Positions 36,782-54,450 of a DNA stretch of 64,000 nucleotides are shown piece by piece. The notes beneath the pieces are model-generated. The model was given only the letters and a program-made list of their open reading frames with translations. It made no database searches and was not told where the DNA came from. Numbering within the stretch: position 1 is the first letter of the stretch; every line of letters starts with the position of its first letter. Source of the stretch: Amoebidium appalachense (Eukaryota > Ichthyosporea); the NCBI GenBank assembly GCA_963693365.1, contig CAVNZM010000014.1, positions 124,001 to 188,000 of the forward strand, in the 5' to 3' direction. The position numbers and the translations under genes were made by a program.

Positions 36782-37069
36782 GCGCCAAAACACCTGTGGC
36801 ACCAAAGGCTGCCTCGTTCGTGTTCAAGCATCTTAAGGTGTGGGCCTATACTTTCTCGATGGGCCTATGTATGGGCCTATATTTTCTCGATGGGCGCATG
36901 TATGGTGTAGTTGTGTGCATGGGAGCTGGGGATAGGACAGGTTTGAGCGGGTAGTGTGTGTGGGTGTTGGTTGCAGAAACAGAAGGAATGCGATCTGTTG
37001 AAGGGGATCACAAAGGGGAGATAGAAAAAGGGCCCCGTGTGTGTGCGCACGTGTGTGTGTTGCCTCGGT

Positions 37070-37118
<49 letters not shown>

Positions 37119-37255
37119 GGGGGGGGGCCGTTAGGCGCATGTTGGATGGGGCATTGGGGTGTGAATTGGTGTGAGTGGGTGGGTGGTGGACGGGGGGGGG
37201 GGGGGGGGGAGGTAGAGAGAGAGAATGGTTTGTGTGTGTGTGTGTTCGTGTGTGT

Positions 37256-37327
<72 letters not shown>

Positions 37328-38994
37328 ATGGGCATGGATGTGGATGTGGATGTGGACGCCTGTAGGTTTTTGCCGGGTGTGTGCCTTGGAATCTCGTCTG
37401 TGTGTGCGTGCGTGCGTGGGTGCATGTGTGTGTGCGCGTGTCCGTGCGTACGTGGGTGTGTGTTTGTCTCTCTCTCTTGCTGTGCATGTGTGTGTGGTTT
37501 CCTTATGTGTGTGTTTGCCTTTTGCACGTGGTTTTCATATCTGTTTGTATGCGTATGTGTATGTGTGCCTGTGGTGTGGGTGTGTAATGTAGTAGGCAGT
37601 GAATTGGCGGTGTGTGTATGCATGCGCGCGTGTGTGTGTATGTGCTGGGGGAGGGGGAGGGGGGGGGGGAGGAGAGAGGGATGGCTAAAAGGGAGGCAGT
37701 GACGGGAGAGGCATGGGGACGGAAGGGGGAGCGTGGTGGCGGGGAGAGGTGGGAAAAGGCAGGAATTTAGCAATGCGTGACAACCCACCGTGTGTTTTAT
37801 GTTCCCTTGTGAATCTAACGCATTGCTGCCACAGGCATCCTTACGTGTGAGGCCGGGTGTGTGCTTGAGTGGCTGGACAACCAGCTGGCTGACAAGGGGT
37901 TTGTCATGCCCATAGACCTGGGCGCTAAGGGGAGGTAGGTGAGGGTGCAGGGTGTGCATGCGCAGGGGCAGGGGCACTGAATCACACACGCACAATCGCG
38001 CGCGCATGCACACACACACACACACACACGTACACACACACACACACACACGTGCACACACACATACACACACACACATACACACACAAGCACACACACA
38101 CAAGCACACACACACATGCACAGGCGTTGACACGGACACGGACAGGGACACGGACAGGGACACGGACAGGGACACGGACACGGCTATGGTCATACACCAT
38201 GGGGGACACATTAGCAAACAGAAGCACAGAGACTCACAGCAGTGACGCGCACATACAGTACATGAAGCACGCACACACACACGCGTCTGGGCGTGTGCGC
38301 TCAGTCGGACACAGAAAGGCCTGAAGGCACGTACATACAGCTGGGATCCCTGCACACACCACATGTACACAGGCAACACACGTGCAACAGATGCACATGT
38401 ACACCACATGTACAGACACACTTACACAAGTGATGGTAAGGCTGTAAACACAAACCGCGGCGCTCATGCACGCAACACACACCGGCACACCGACACACGC
38501 GGGCATTCTGGCAGCAGATTTACTCTGTTGTTCTGGCACGCCCTATTGCAAACTGTCCCACCCCAACTCTCCCATCGCTGCATGACGACGCACGTGCTGT
38601 CGTTGTATTTGGTTGTGTGCTTTTGCACCCAATGTGCACGATGCACCACACCCTAAACCCCATGCATACACCACACCCTAAACCCCATGCATACACCACA
38701 CCCTAACCCCTATATTCCATATACCACACCCTAACCCCTATATTCCACACACCACACCCTAACCCCTATATTCCATATACCACACCCTAACCCCTATATT
38801 CCACACACCACACCCTAACCCCTATATTCCATATACCACACCCTAACCCCTATATTCCACACACCACACCCTAACCCTCATGCTATTACAGCTGTCACAT
38901 TGGGGGTAATGTGGCCACCAATGCTGGGGGTATCCGCTATCTGCGCTACGGCTCTTTGCACGGCAATGTGCTTGGCATCAAGGCTGTACGTAAA

Positions 38995-39025
<31 letters not shown>

Positions 39026-39057
39026 AAAAAAAAAAAACTGCGCAAGCAAACCAATCG

Positions 39058-39088
<31 letters not shown>

Positions 39089-39765
39089 ACCTTTGCCGAG
39101 TCAATTTGCTCAGGAGATGATATCATTCTTTCTTTGTGCCTAGATCTACGCCTGGGAGAAAGGGAGACCAAATAGCATTGGTGTGGGGCATGTGGTAAGG
39201 TGGGTAGTAAGACGATGGATAGGCCAAAGAGTGGTGCACTGGGGTTGGGGGTGGAATGGTGTGGTAGAGAGAGGATGAGAGAGACTGCAGCAGTGTCCAC
39301 ATGCGTGCATCCCCCCCCCCCCCCCCCCCCCCCCCCCCTCTCCTCCTCCTCCTGCCACCACTCTGTTTGTCTTCGTGCTGGCATTACACCACCGTTGTGA
39401 ATAGGTTTGTTCTTTGCACTTCGTATCACACCCAGACATCTGCCGTGCATATACACAAACACATGCCACCACGGTCACACACACCCACACAACAAGTAGG
39501 TTAGGCAATGCCACATCATGCACACGGACTGACGGGAGGGCCCAGGTGCTTGCCGATGGACGGGTTGTCGACACCATTTCGCCCTGCAGAAAGGATAACA
39601 CAGGTGGGTGCGGTGTTTAGTGTGTTGAGAGAGAAAGCGAGGGGTTGGCGGGGGAGGGGGGAGGGGGTTGGGATTGAAGTTTGTTGCTGTTGTTGTGGGA
39701 GGGGTGTGGGTGTGTGTGTGTCTGTATGGTGGTGGTGGTGAGGGAGGGGGGGGAGGGGGGGTTGA

Positions 39766-39803
<38 letters not shown>

Positions 39804-40072
39804 GGGAGGAGAAAGGAAAATAGAAAAGGATGGGAAAGGGAGCTTGGGAAATTTCCGAGACGGGGGGAGAGAGGAGGCCGTGTGCAAGAATCTGACCCTG
39901 CAAACGGCATGCCAAGTGAATGGAGAAGGAAAAAGGCTCATACTATTGTAAATGGTTACGGACAATCGTCATGGGGCTGTAGCTCAGTGGTAGAGCGCTC
40001 GCTTTGCATGCGAGATGCCTTGGGTTCGATCCCCAACTGCTCCAGATCTTTCCTTTTTTGTTTTGTTGCACT

Positions 40073-40119
<47 letters not shown>

Positions 40120-40170
40120 CCCCTTTTTCGTCGCCGCAATTCCAATTTTTTCATATATATATATATATAG

Positions 40171-40220
<50 letters not shown>

Positions 40221-41254
40221 CTATATATATATATTCCCCCTTTTTCGTCGCCGCAATTCCAATTTTTTCCTTCTCCTTCACGCCAAGCATTTCTTTATTC
40301 ATGTGTGTGTGTGTGTTGCTTTTACCAGGATTTATGTTGTTAGAGGGTTAGGTGTGCTCGATGGAAGCTTTATGTTGCAGGGGAGGGCTTTCCCTCGATT
40401 GGGAACTGTGGGGCTGTAGCTCAGTGGTAGAGCGCTCGCTTTGCATGCGAGATGCCTTGGGTTCGATCCCCAACTGCTCCATACTTTTTCCCCTTTCTCT
40501 TTTTGACTTCTTTTTGACCTTCTGTCATTCCCGTTTTTGTTATCTTGTAATTGTTGCCCTCCCGCCAAACGAAATCTTTCTGCCCCTGTTACACTGCGTT
40601 TCCTTCTGTTCGGTTCCCCTTTCAGTTTTTTTGTTGCCCTCTTGCCCTCTCTGCTCCATAATCCTTCCCTGTTTATTGCATTTGATAGAACTTTGTGTTG
40701 TTTTCAGTCCATGAGACCTGCAACTGCATGCACATGTGATGATTGCCTTTTTGCCTCCCGGCCACTCTCCCTGCCTCTCCCGTTTTGTCAATCAATCACG
40801 ACCTCCACCTAAAGAGAGAGCTGGATGTTTATATGCAGCTATATTTGTGTATGCCTCTGTGTATTTATTTGCTAAAGCGCGCATGCTCACCGGTATGTTC
40901 GGGAAAGTGTTTCCTTGTTCGCTAGGGTGGGATACCAACGAAGATATGAAGAACATGAGTTCAATGTTGTAAGATCGTGGTCCGTCCCCGGTCTCCAACC
41001 GGGGCTGTAGCTCAGTGGTAGAGCGCTCGCTTTGCATGCGAGATGCCTTGGGTTCGATCCCCAACTGCTCCACGGTTTTTTTTTTCTTCTTTTTTTTTTT
41101 TCTCCCCTTTCTTTTTTTTCTTTTTCTTTTTTCTTTTTCTTTTTTTTTTTTTTTTTTGGTTCAGGGAGGGGGAGGGGGAGAGGGAGTAGGGGGGGGGGGG
41201 GGGGGGGGGGGTATACATCTTCCCCTCCCCTCTGCACCCCCCATTTCCCCCCTC

Positions 41255-41304
<50 letters not shown>

Positions 41305-41817
41305 ACCACCCCCGGCACCACTGCCACCACCAACACACACACATACACACACACACACTCACACACACACACTCCCGCACAAACACAAACACACACTTTG
41401 CAAGTTGCGCTCCGCACACACACGTCTATTTATCAGTAGAGCTACCAGAAACTGTCCTCATTAATGTGGTGCATTAATTAGTAGAGCTACTATATATATT
41501 GCGTGCATTATGCTCATACCATGTTACACAGGGTACGACCTCAAGCAGCTTTTTATTGGCTCCGAGGGCACTCTGGGTGTCATCACCGCTCTGTCTCTGC
41601 TCACCCCCCAGCGCTCAAAGGTAACACTATTTTTGCCCCTCACACCCTAAAATATCAACAACTACACAACAAGAGCAAAAAGACAAAATGATCACTAGTA
41701 AGGATAGCAGTGATAAGAGCAGGCAAAAAACGAACGGAAGGGAAAATGGAAACAAACGTGAATGAATATCGAATCCATAGGAGATGAACGGGAAAAGTCG
41801 CGAGGGACTTGTCATGA

Positions 41818-41849
<32 letters not shown>

Positions 41850-41986
41850 AAAAAAAAAAAGGTTGGGCACGTATCGGGTGACTGTGTTCATTCTTTTGAC
41901 AGGAAGCGTTTCTCGTGGTTTCCTCCTTTCCTGTACAACAACGACAATTTTTGACTAATCATCCATATGCATGTGCATTTACACAC

Positions 41987-42069
<83 letters not shown>

Positions 42070-43843
42070 CCGTCAACGTTGCATTCCTTGGCTGCAGCAG
42101 CTATGAGGATGTGTGCCGCATTCTGTCCGAGTCAAAGCGCCAACTCGGTGAAATTCTGTCCGGTATATACCCCTGACACTGCTTAGAAGGGAAAAAGACT
42201 GAGGGGGGAAGGGAAGGGGGGTTTTTTTTTTGGGGGGGGGGGGGGGGGAGGGGGAGGGGGGGGGGGGGGGAGGAGATGGCTTTGAGGAGTGAGTAGGATG
42301 GGCAAGGGTAGACAGAGTGGTCTCTTCTGTATGGGTGTGAGATGATGGGTGGCTCATGGAGTCAGGTGGTGGTGGTGGTGGTGGTGATATTGTGTGTGAT
42401 TGTGTGTGATGGTGTGTTAAGTCGGGGAGGGGGGGAGGAGGAGGGGGGTGGTTTTCGATAGTACTCGTATCAATAGTGTGTGTTGACACACGTACCACCT
42501 TGCCTAACAAGGCTTAACCTGACTCCTGCCCGCCCCCCCTTCCTTCTGCAGCATGTGAGTTCCTTGATGATGGCAGCATGAATGCCGTCACCACCCACCT
42601 CAAGCGCACAAACCCCGTCAGTGGATCCTACCCGTTCTATGCCCTGATCGAGACATCGGGCTCAAACAACGACCACGATATGGAGGTACTTACTGCACGC
42701 CCATATAGCTCATATATATGTGTGTGGCTTGCCTCTTGCTGTTCACTGTGTGCTGCAGCCATGCGCGCATGAATGGACATCCTGGTGCAGACAACCCTTC
42801 CCCCCCCCCCCCTCCTCCCCCCCCCCCCCGCGGCCCTTCCTACCCACCCACCCAGAACCCAGTCCATGTTCAAGTGAAGCAGTATTTGGTTGGGCTTCGT
42901 CACAGGGTGAATTGGTCGGAACTCGGGTACCGTGGGTGACTTGCCCCCTCCTAGAGAGGAGCTCTGCTTATTATCCATATGTTTCTGTGTTTTGCACTCT
43001 GCAATATGTTGCCCGTTTATCATGTTTACTTCGTAAATTATAATGCATTATACCCCCCCTCCCCCCCCCCCCCAACCCTTGCCCCCCCCCCCACCCACAC
43101 CCACACACCTACCCCCCCCCCCCCACACACACACACACACGCAACCCCCCCCCCCCCCCCCCCCCCCCCCCCACACACACACACAGAAACTCAACAACTT
43201 CTTGGAGCACATTATGGGTGAGGGCTACTGCCTGGACGGCACCTTGGCACAGGACTCGAAGCAGGTTCGTGTGTGTGTGTGTGTGTTGTTGTGTGTGCGC
43301 GACCGCGTGCGTGTGTGCGTGCGCGCTTGTATGCGTGCTTGTATGCGTGCGTGCGTGGGCGTGCGTGCGTGGGCGTGCGTTGTGTGTGTGTGGGGATGGG
43401 TTGTTGGAAGGGTGTGTGGGTGGTGGCGGCAGCGGCGGCGGCAGCGGTGGTGTGTTTGTGTATGTGCTTTTTTTTGGGGGGGGGGGGGGGGGGGGGGAAG
43501 AGGTGGGGGGTGAGGGGTGAGGGGGTGAGGGGAGGGGGGGGGGGGAGGAGAGAGAGAGAGAAGGGGGGGGGGGGATTGGTCTAAAGATCTGTATGCGCAT
43601 GTGGGGTTGTGCGCACACGATTGTGGTTATCGTGTTGTGTGTGCGTGTGTGTGTGTTTGTTGTGGGGGGGAGGGGGGAGGGGAGATATAGATGATTGTGG
43701 CCTACATTGTTGTTCGAGGTCTGGATGAGTTTGTGGCAAGACCGAGGAAGGGCAGGAGAAAAGATGACACGGGGGGGGGGGAAGGGGGGGGGGGGGGGGG
43801 GGGGGGGGGAGGGTGTGTGGGGCGGTTTAATTTTTTTTCCTTT

Positions 43844-43893
<50 letters not shown>

Positions 43894-44307
43894 GTGGAGG
43901 GTAGGCGAGGGTAGGGTGTTTGGCGGTCGGTCTAGGCGTTTTGTGCCCAGGGGGAGGTGGGAGAGTCAAGGCTCTGAAATGCTGATTGGTAACCCACCCA
44001 CCCACAAACACAATCCCTCCCACCTCCCCCCTCCTCCCTCCCTCTCCCCTATCCTCCCCTCCCCCTCCCCCCCCCCCCCCCCCCTCCCCCCCCCTCCCCC
44101 TCCTTCCCCCACCCCTTCACGCACAGGCATCTGAGATCTGGGCCATCCGCGAGAGCATTGCCGAGGCGCTCCTCCACGACGGCAGTGTGTACAAGTATGA
44201 CGTCAGCATCCCCATCAGCAAGATGTATGACCTAGTCATGGCTTGCAGGGAGAGGATCCCTGAGGCTACTAGGGTGACGGGTTATGGTCATGTGGGAGAC
44301 GGTGAGT

Positions 44308-44359
<52 letters not shown>

Positions 44360-44634
44360 CTATGATGTCTTTGCCCCTTGGTTTCCTCCATGTGTAGGCG
44401 TTGTGTGCGGTGTGTGCACACACACATGGGTGTGTGCACGTGCAGATTCTGACAACCCCCCCCCCCCCCCCCCCCCCCCCAGGCAACCTGCATCTGAACA
44501 TTACATCACCAACCTACGACAAAGACATTGTGGCCAAGCTTGAGCCCTTTGTCTACGAGTGGACCTGTATGCTTCCCCCCCCAAATAAATAAATAAAAAT
44601 AAACACACACACACACACACACATGCACTCACAA

Positions 44635-44677
<43 letters not shown>

Positions 44678-44682
44678 CACTC

Positions 44683-44731
<49 letters not shown>

Positions 44732-45012
44732 CCCCGCGTCTGCATTGCCCATCACAAATCACAAACACAATTGCCCTTTTTTAAGCACCTTGCACTCTTC
44801 CTTCCCCACAGATTGCATTTTTTATGTGTACCTCATTACAAATGGTGTGTGTTGAATGCGGGGATAGCTTGCCTTAGAAAGAGATACGATTAGGTGCACA
44901 CTTGGGTTTGGTGCCTCGTGATCTGCCACAGTATGGGGAGGTGTGGAAGTTGGGGTTTATGGGGTATGGTTGTGTGTGTGTGTGTGTGTTCCGGGGGGAG
45001 GGGGACGGAGAA

Positions 45013-45061
<49 letters not shown>

Positions 45062-45287
45062 AGGGGGGAGGGACTAGGCGCAGGTAGTGGGAGTGGGGTT
45101 GGTGGACCTGTACATTGGATATATCTGCACACTTTATTGGATATGTCTGCACGCTTTCTGACCACGGGGGCTGCAGCGAGCCACAGCGGCAGTGTGAGTG
45201 CGGAGCATGGCCTTGGGTTCATGAAGGCACACTGCATCGGATACTCGAAGAGCAACGAGTCGGTGGAGGTACGTGCACACAGGGTGG

Positions 45288-45348
<61 letters not shown>

Positions 45349-45836
45349 TAATGATTACTTGCCAATCACGATTACTTGCCTGTACGTGTATCCAGGCATC
45401 CCACAAACACACACAAGTACACAGAGCTCGCAGCCCCCCTCCCCCCCACACCGACCCACCCACCCACCCATGTGCAGCACGCCTTCAAGCTTCCTGCAGG
45501 CCCATACACACACACGACTTACTTCAACCGCATTGCATGTGGAATCGATGCATTACACGGCTCAAGCTCTGTGTGGGTCCCCTTCGTGTGGCCCTCCCTT
45601 CTCCCTTCCCCCCTGGGTTCGTTTACATAGCATGCTGAAATCCGGCATCTTATTTTGTGTGTGTGGTTTTTTACTGTGTACTGAGAACGAGTTTTAACAC
45701 CCCCCCCCCCCCCCCCCCCCTCCCCCCCGCGCCACTACACACGCACACACAGGTGATGCAAGCCATGAAGAAGCTGTTTGACCCCAAGGGCATCCTCAAC
45801 CCCTACAAGACCCTCCCCAGCGAATTTCACCACTAA
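33054..45836 (+). CDS. D2HGDH: D-2-hydroxyglutarate dehydrogenase, mitochondrial
   Basis: CDS join: 33054-33116, 33783-33887, 34083-34151, 35147-35265, 36044-36084, 36547-36627, 37835-37934, 38892-38985, 39546-39603, 41532-41620, 42069-42162, 42552-42685, 43187-43264, 44127-44301, 44483-44566, 45177-45268, 45753-45836. This is 1560 nt, 519 residues (human 521). Every junction is GT-AG and in phase. Family knowledge: a mitochondrial FAD enzyme oxidising D-2-hydroxyglutarate to 2-oxoglutarate and passing electrons to ETF. The N-terminus ([19 protein letters not shown]) is basic with no acids, a targeting signal. The FAD-binding domain carries [18 protein letters not shown] from residue 124, [18 protein letters not shown] and [12 protein letters not shown] from 251. 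The C-terminal domain carries the metal-site histidines H430 and H437 ([13 protein letters not shown]) and E471/H472 (SAEHG). The end NPYKTLPS is conserved. Intron 9 contains three tRNA-Ala genes. Confidence 0.97.
33240..33327. repeat. (GT)n microsatellite in D2HGDH intron 1
   Basis: About 44 GT units, 120 bases after the first exon. Confidence 0.95.
34160..34500. repeat. Degenerate minisatellite in D2HGDH intron 3
   Basis: About 340 bases of [24 protein letters not shown] units with variable length, starting about 9 bases after the donor at 34152. Confidence 0.85.
35401..35495 (+). repeat. Dispersed repeat, diverged copy
   Basis: GAGGATGGGCTCTGCTTATA core followed by diverged sequence, in D2HGDH intron 4, sense orientation; a C-run lies immediately 5'. 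Confidence 0.6.
36178..36451 (+). repeat. Dispersed repeat, near full-length diverged copy
   Basis: Begins CTTGCCTGCATAAGCAACCC and ends GACGCATTCAAAA followed by a C-run, matching the order of the full copy at 58538-58811 with many substitutions. In D2HGDH intron 5, sense orientation. Confidence 0.8.
36643..36706. repeat. C-run / A-run composite
   Basis: About 37 C followed by about 26 A in D2HGDH intron 6. Similar C-to-A blocks occur at 38997, 41820, 47941, 56564, 56691 and 58311. Confidence 0.9.
37070..37117. repeat. Poly-G run of about 47
   Basis: D2HGDH intron 6, followed about 140 bases later by a (GT)n tract at 37257-37326. Confidence 0.9.
38643..38880. repeat. 28-bp minisatellite with CCCTAA core
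   Basis: Tandem units of ACCACACCCTAACCCC plus TATATTCC and an alternating end (ATAT or ACAC), giving a 56-bp higher-order period. Two shorter CCCTAAACCCC units start the array. It ends about 11 bases before D2HGDH exon 8 (38892). Confidence 0.95.
39973..40044 (+). tRNA. tRNA-Ala (UGC), copy 1
   Basis: 72 bases. D arm GCTC/GAGC; anticodon arm CTCGC-TTTGCAT-GCGAG with anticodon TGC; T arm TTGGG-TTCGATC-CCCAA; acceptor GGGGCTG against CTGCTCC plus A. Internal promoters TAGCTCAGTGG and GGTTCGATCCC are intact. The acceptor stem has one T-T mismatch at the sixth pair. A T-run follows within about 12 bases. Confidence 0.95.
40073..40217. repeat. (TA)n tracts beside a short direct repeat
   Basis: Two long TA runs (40073-40116 and 40166-40217). 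The unit CCCCCTTTTTCGTCGCCGCA, continuing to CCAATTTTTTC, follows each run (about 40119 and 40234). AT-runs next to tRNA copies may mark the duplication that spread them (inference). Confidence 0.85.
40410..40481 (+). tRNA. tRNA-Ala (UGC), copy 2
   Basis: Identical over all 72 bases to copy 1, 365 bases downstream. TACTTTTT follows directly, a pol III terminator. Flanking sequence is unrelated to that of copies 1 and 3. Confidence 0.95.
41001..41072 (+). tRNA. tRNA-Ala (UGC), copy 3
   Basis: Identical to copies 1 and 2 over 72 bases, including the acceptor-stem T-T mismatch. CGG and a run of nine or more T follow immediately. Confidence 0.95.
41992..42068. repeat. (CA)n tract forming the acceptor of D2HGDH intron 10
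   Basis: About 38 CA units ending in CAG at exon 11 (42069). Confidence 0.95.
42864..43052 (+). repeat. Dispersed repeat, diverged copy
   Basis: Matches the GTTCAAGTGAA...GTCGGAACTCGGGTACCGTGG...GCTCTGCTTATTAT...ACTTCGTAAA order of the family and is followed by C-runs. D2HGDH intron 12, sense orientation. Confidence 0.75.
44310..44359. repeat. Poly-G run at the 5' end of D2HGDH intron 14
   Basis: 50 consecutive G starting eight bases after the donor (44302). The same 181-bp intron ends in a C-run. Confidence 0.95.
44456..44480. repeat. Poly-C run at the 3' end of D2HGDH intron 14
   Basis: 25 consecutive C directly followed by the AG acceptor of exon 15 (44483). Complementary to the G-run in the same intron. 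Confidence 0.95.
45013..45060. repeat. Poly-G run of about 47
   Basis: D2HGDH intron 15, about 115 bases before exon 16. Confidence 0.9.
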
Positions 45837-46203
45837 TAGAACCCCCCCCCCATCTAATTGGGTACCCCCTGGGTATGAATGTGCGGGCTGGGCCTCGCAT
45901 AGTAATGACCATTAAGGGTTAATGTTGGGATCAAGAGATTGGATGGTATGATGTATGTATGTGGATATGTATTTTGATGCCCAGCAGGGCAGGCAGATAT
46001 GGTAATCTCGGTGTTATGAAGGAAATTTCGTTTATTTTCTCGTAGTTAGCACACACACACTACATACGGTCTGTGTTGAAAAACACATGTCCTACTATTA
46101 TGGGCACATTGCCATTAATGGTGAGACTCGGAACCAATGGAAAACACGGAACGCAAACAAATACTGGACATGCCTGTGCCCACACATTCCATGCACATAC
46201 CAT

Positions 46204-46209
46204 AATAAA
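46204..46209 (+). promoter_or_regulatory. Candidate D2HGDH polyadenylation signal
   Basis: AATAAA about 368 bases after the D2HGDH stop. Motif and position only; another AATAAA lies near 46349. Confidence 0.35.
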
Positions 46210-46587
46210 ATGACATAGCTGATTGGTTGGTGTCTTGCCTGCTCGTCCAATCAGATCCGGCGGTAGCCTTGGCCCTGTCCCCTGAGCCATCTGTGTGCAA
46301 ATAACGCGGATACTGAACACACCACACGTGCACGCGCACACACACACAAAATAAAAAAGGCCAGCATGACACCGTCACATGGACACATACGTGTTAGTCA
46401 ATTCAATGATAGGCAACCTCCTCATCTCCTCACCGAAACCATCTTATCCCTTTCTCCCGATCCCCCCTCCCCCCCCCCCCCCCCCCCCCCCCCCTCCCCC
46501 CCTCCCCCTGCCCCCCGTTCCGCTGCACGTCTTGAAGCACCTCCAAATCTGACCCCGTGACAGTGCACCAAAAACACTGTTCCTGTG

Positions 46588-46593
46588 TTTATT
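46588..46593 (-). promoter_or_regulatory. Candidate phosphatase polyadenylation signal
   Basis: Minus-strand AATAAA 83 bases beyond the stop at 46676. The short spacing supports reading the last exon through to that stop. Confidence 0.5.
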
Positions 46594-46675
46594 GACGACT
46601 AGGTTTGCATCAGTAGTGCTAATCACCTGCATGCTACTCGGTCCGTGCATGCATTCATGGCATCCGTTGAGAGTG

Positions 46676-54044
<7,369 letters not shown>

Positions 54045-54380
54045 AACTGACGCCCCACGGCCAGATTATGGCATCACAAAGTCTGCTGGGGACAAAAAGA
54101 ATCCAGACTACAGAGGTGGTCAAGGCTTCCATGCACAAGAACGCTCAGCCCTTGAGGGTGAAACTGGAGAATATAAACGCAGTTGCTCAAAGTAAGTAAC
54201 TCCCGAAGGGCATTGTCAAATCAGCTGCTACAGAAAAAACCGGTTAACGGGTAAGTGACATGAGCATGATTAATTCGACGTCATCGCAACTGGCGTGAAC
54301 AGGGCGGGTGCGTGGTGTGTTGACCCGACTATGTAGAACATACGCGTGTGCCAATATAGTCTATAACACACATAACTCTA

Positions 54381-54450
54381 AAAGCCTCATAGTGCCGTGG
54401 CAAAGTACCTATATAAAAGCCTCATAGTGCCGTGGCAAAGTACCTATATA
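54381..54450. repeat. 35-bp tandem duplication
   Basis: AAAGCCTCATAGTGCCGTGG plus CAAAGTACCTATATA occurs twice in a row with no difference. Confidence 0.9.

Larger units (their letters stand above)
39604..41531. other. D2HGDH intron 9, hosting three tRNA genes
   Basis: A 1.9-kb intron between the exon ending DNTG and the one starting YDLKQLF. It holds G-rich simple sequence, three tRNA-Ala genes, two (TA)n tracts (about 40073-40116 and 40154-40217), and T-run/G-run and C-run/CA-run blocks near 41.08-41.40 kb. Confidence 0.9.
45837..46675. other. Convergent intergenic region, D2HGDH / phosphatase
   Basis: Ordinary sequence with a C-run at about 46463-46495. It contains candidate polyadenylation signals for both genes. 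No extra gene recognised. Confidence 0.7.

Noticed and set aside
36877-38421. 514-codon minus-strand open frame
   Set aside because: It is antisense to D2HGDH introns and exon 7 and consists mainly of His-Thr, Cys-Val and Pro repeats from microsatellites.
38643-38880. Chromosome end suggested by CCCTAA repeats
   Set aside because: The array is inside an intron with conserved D2HGDH exons on both sides, so it is interstitial.
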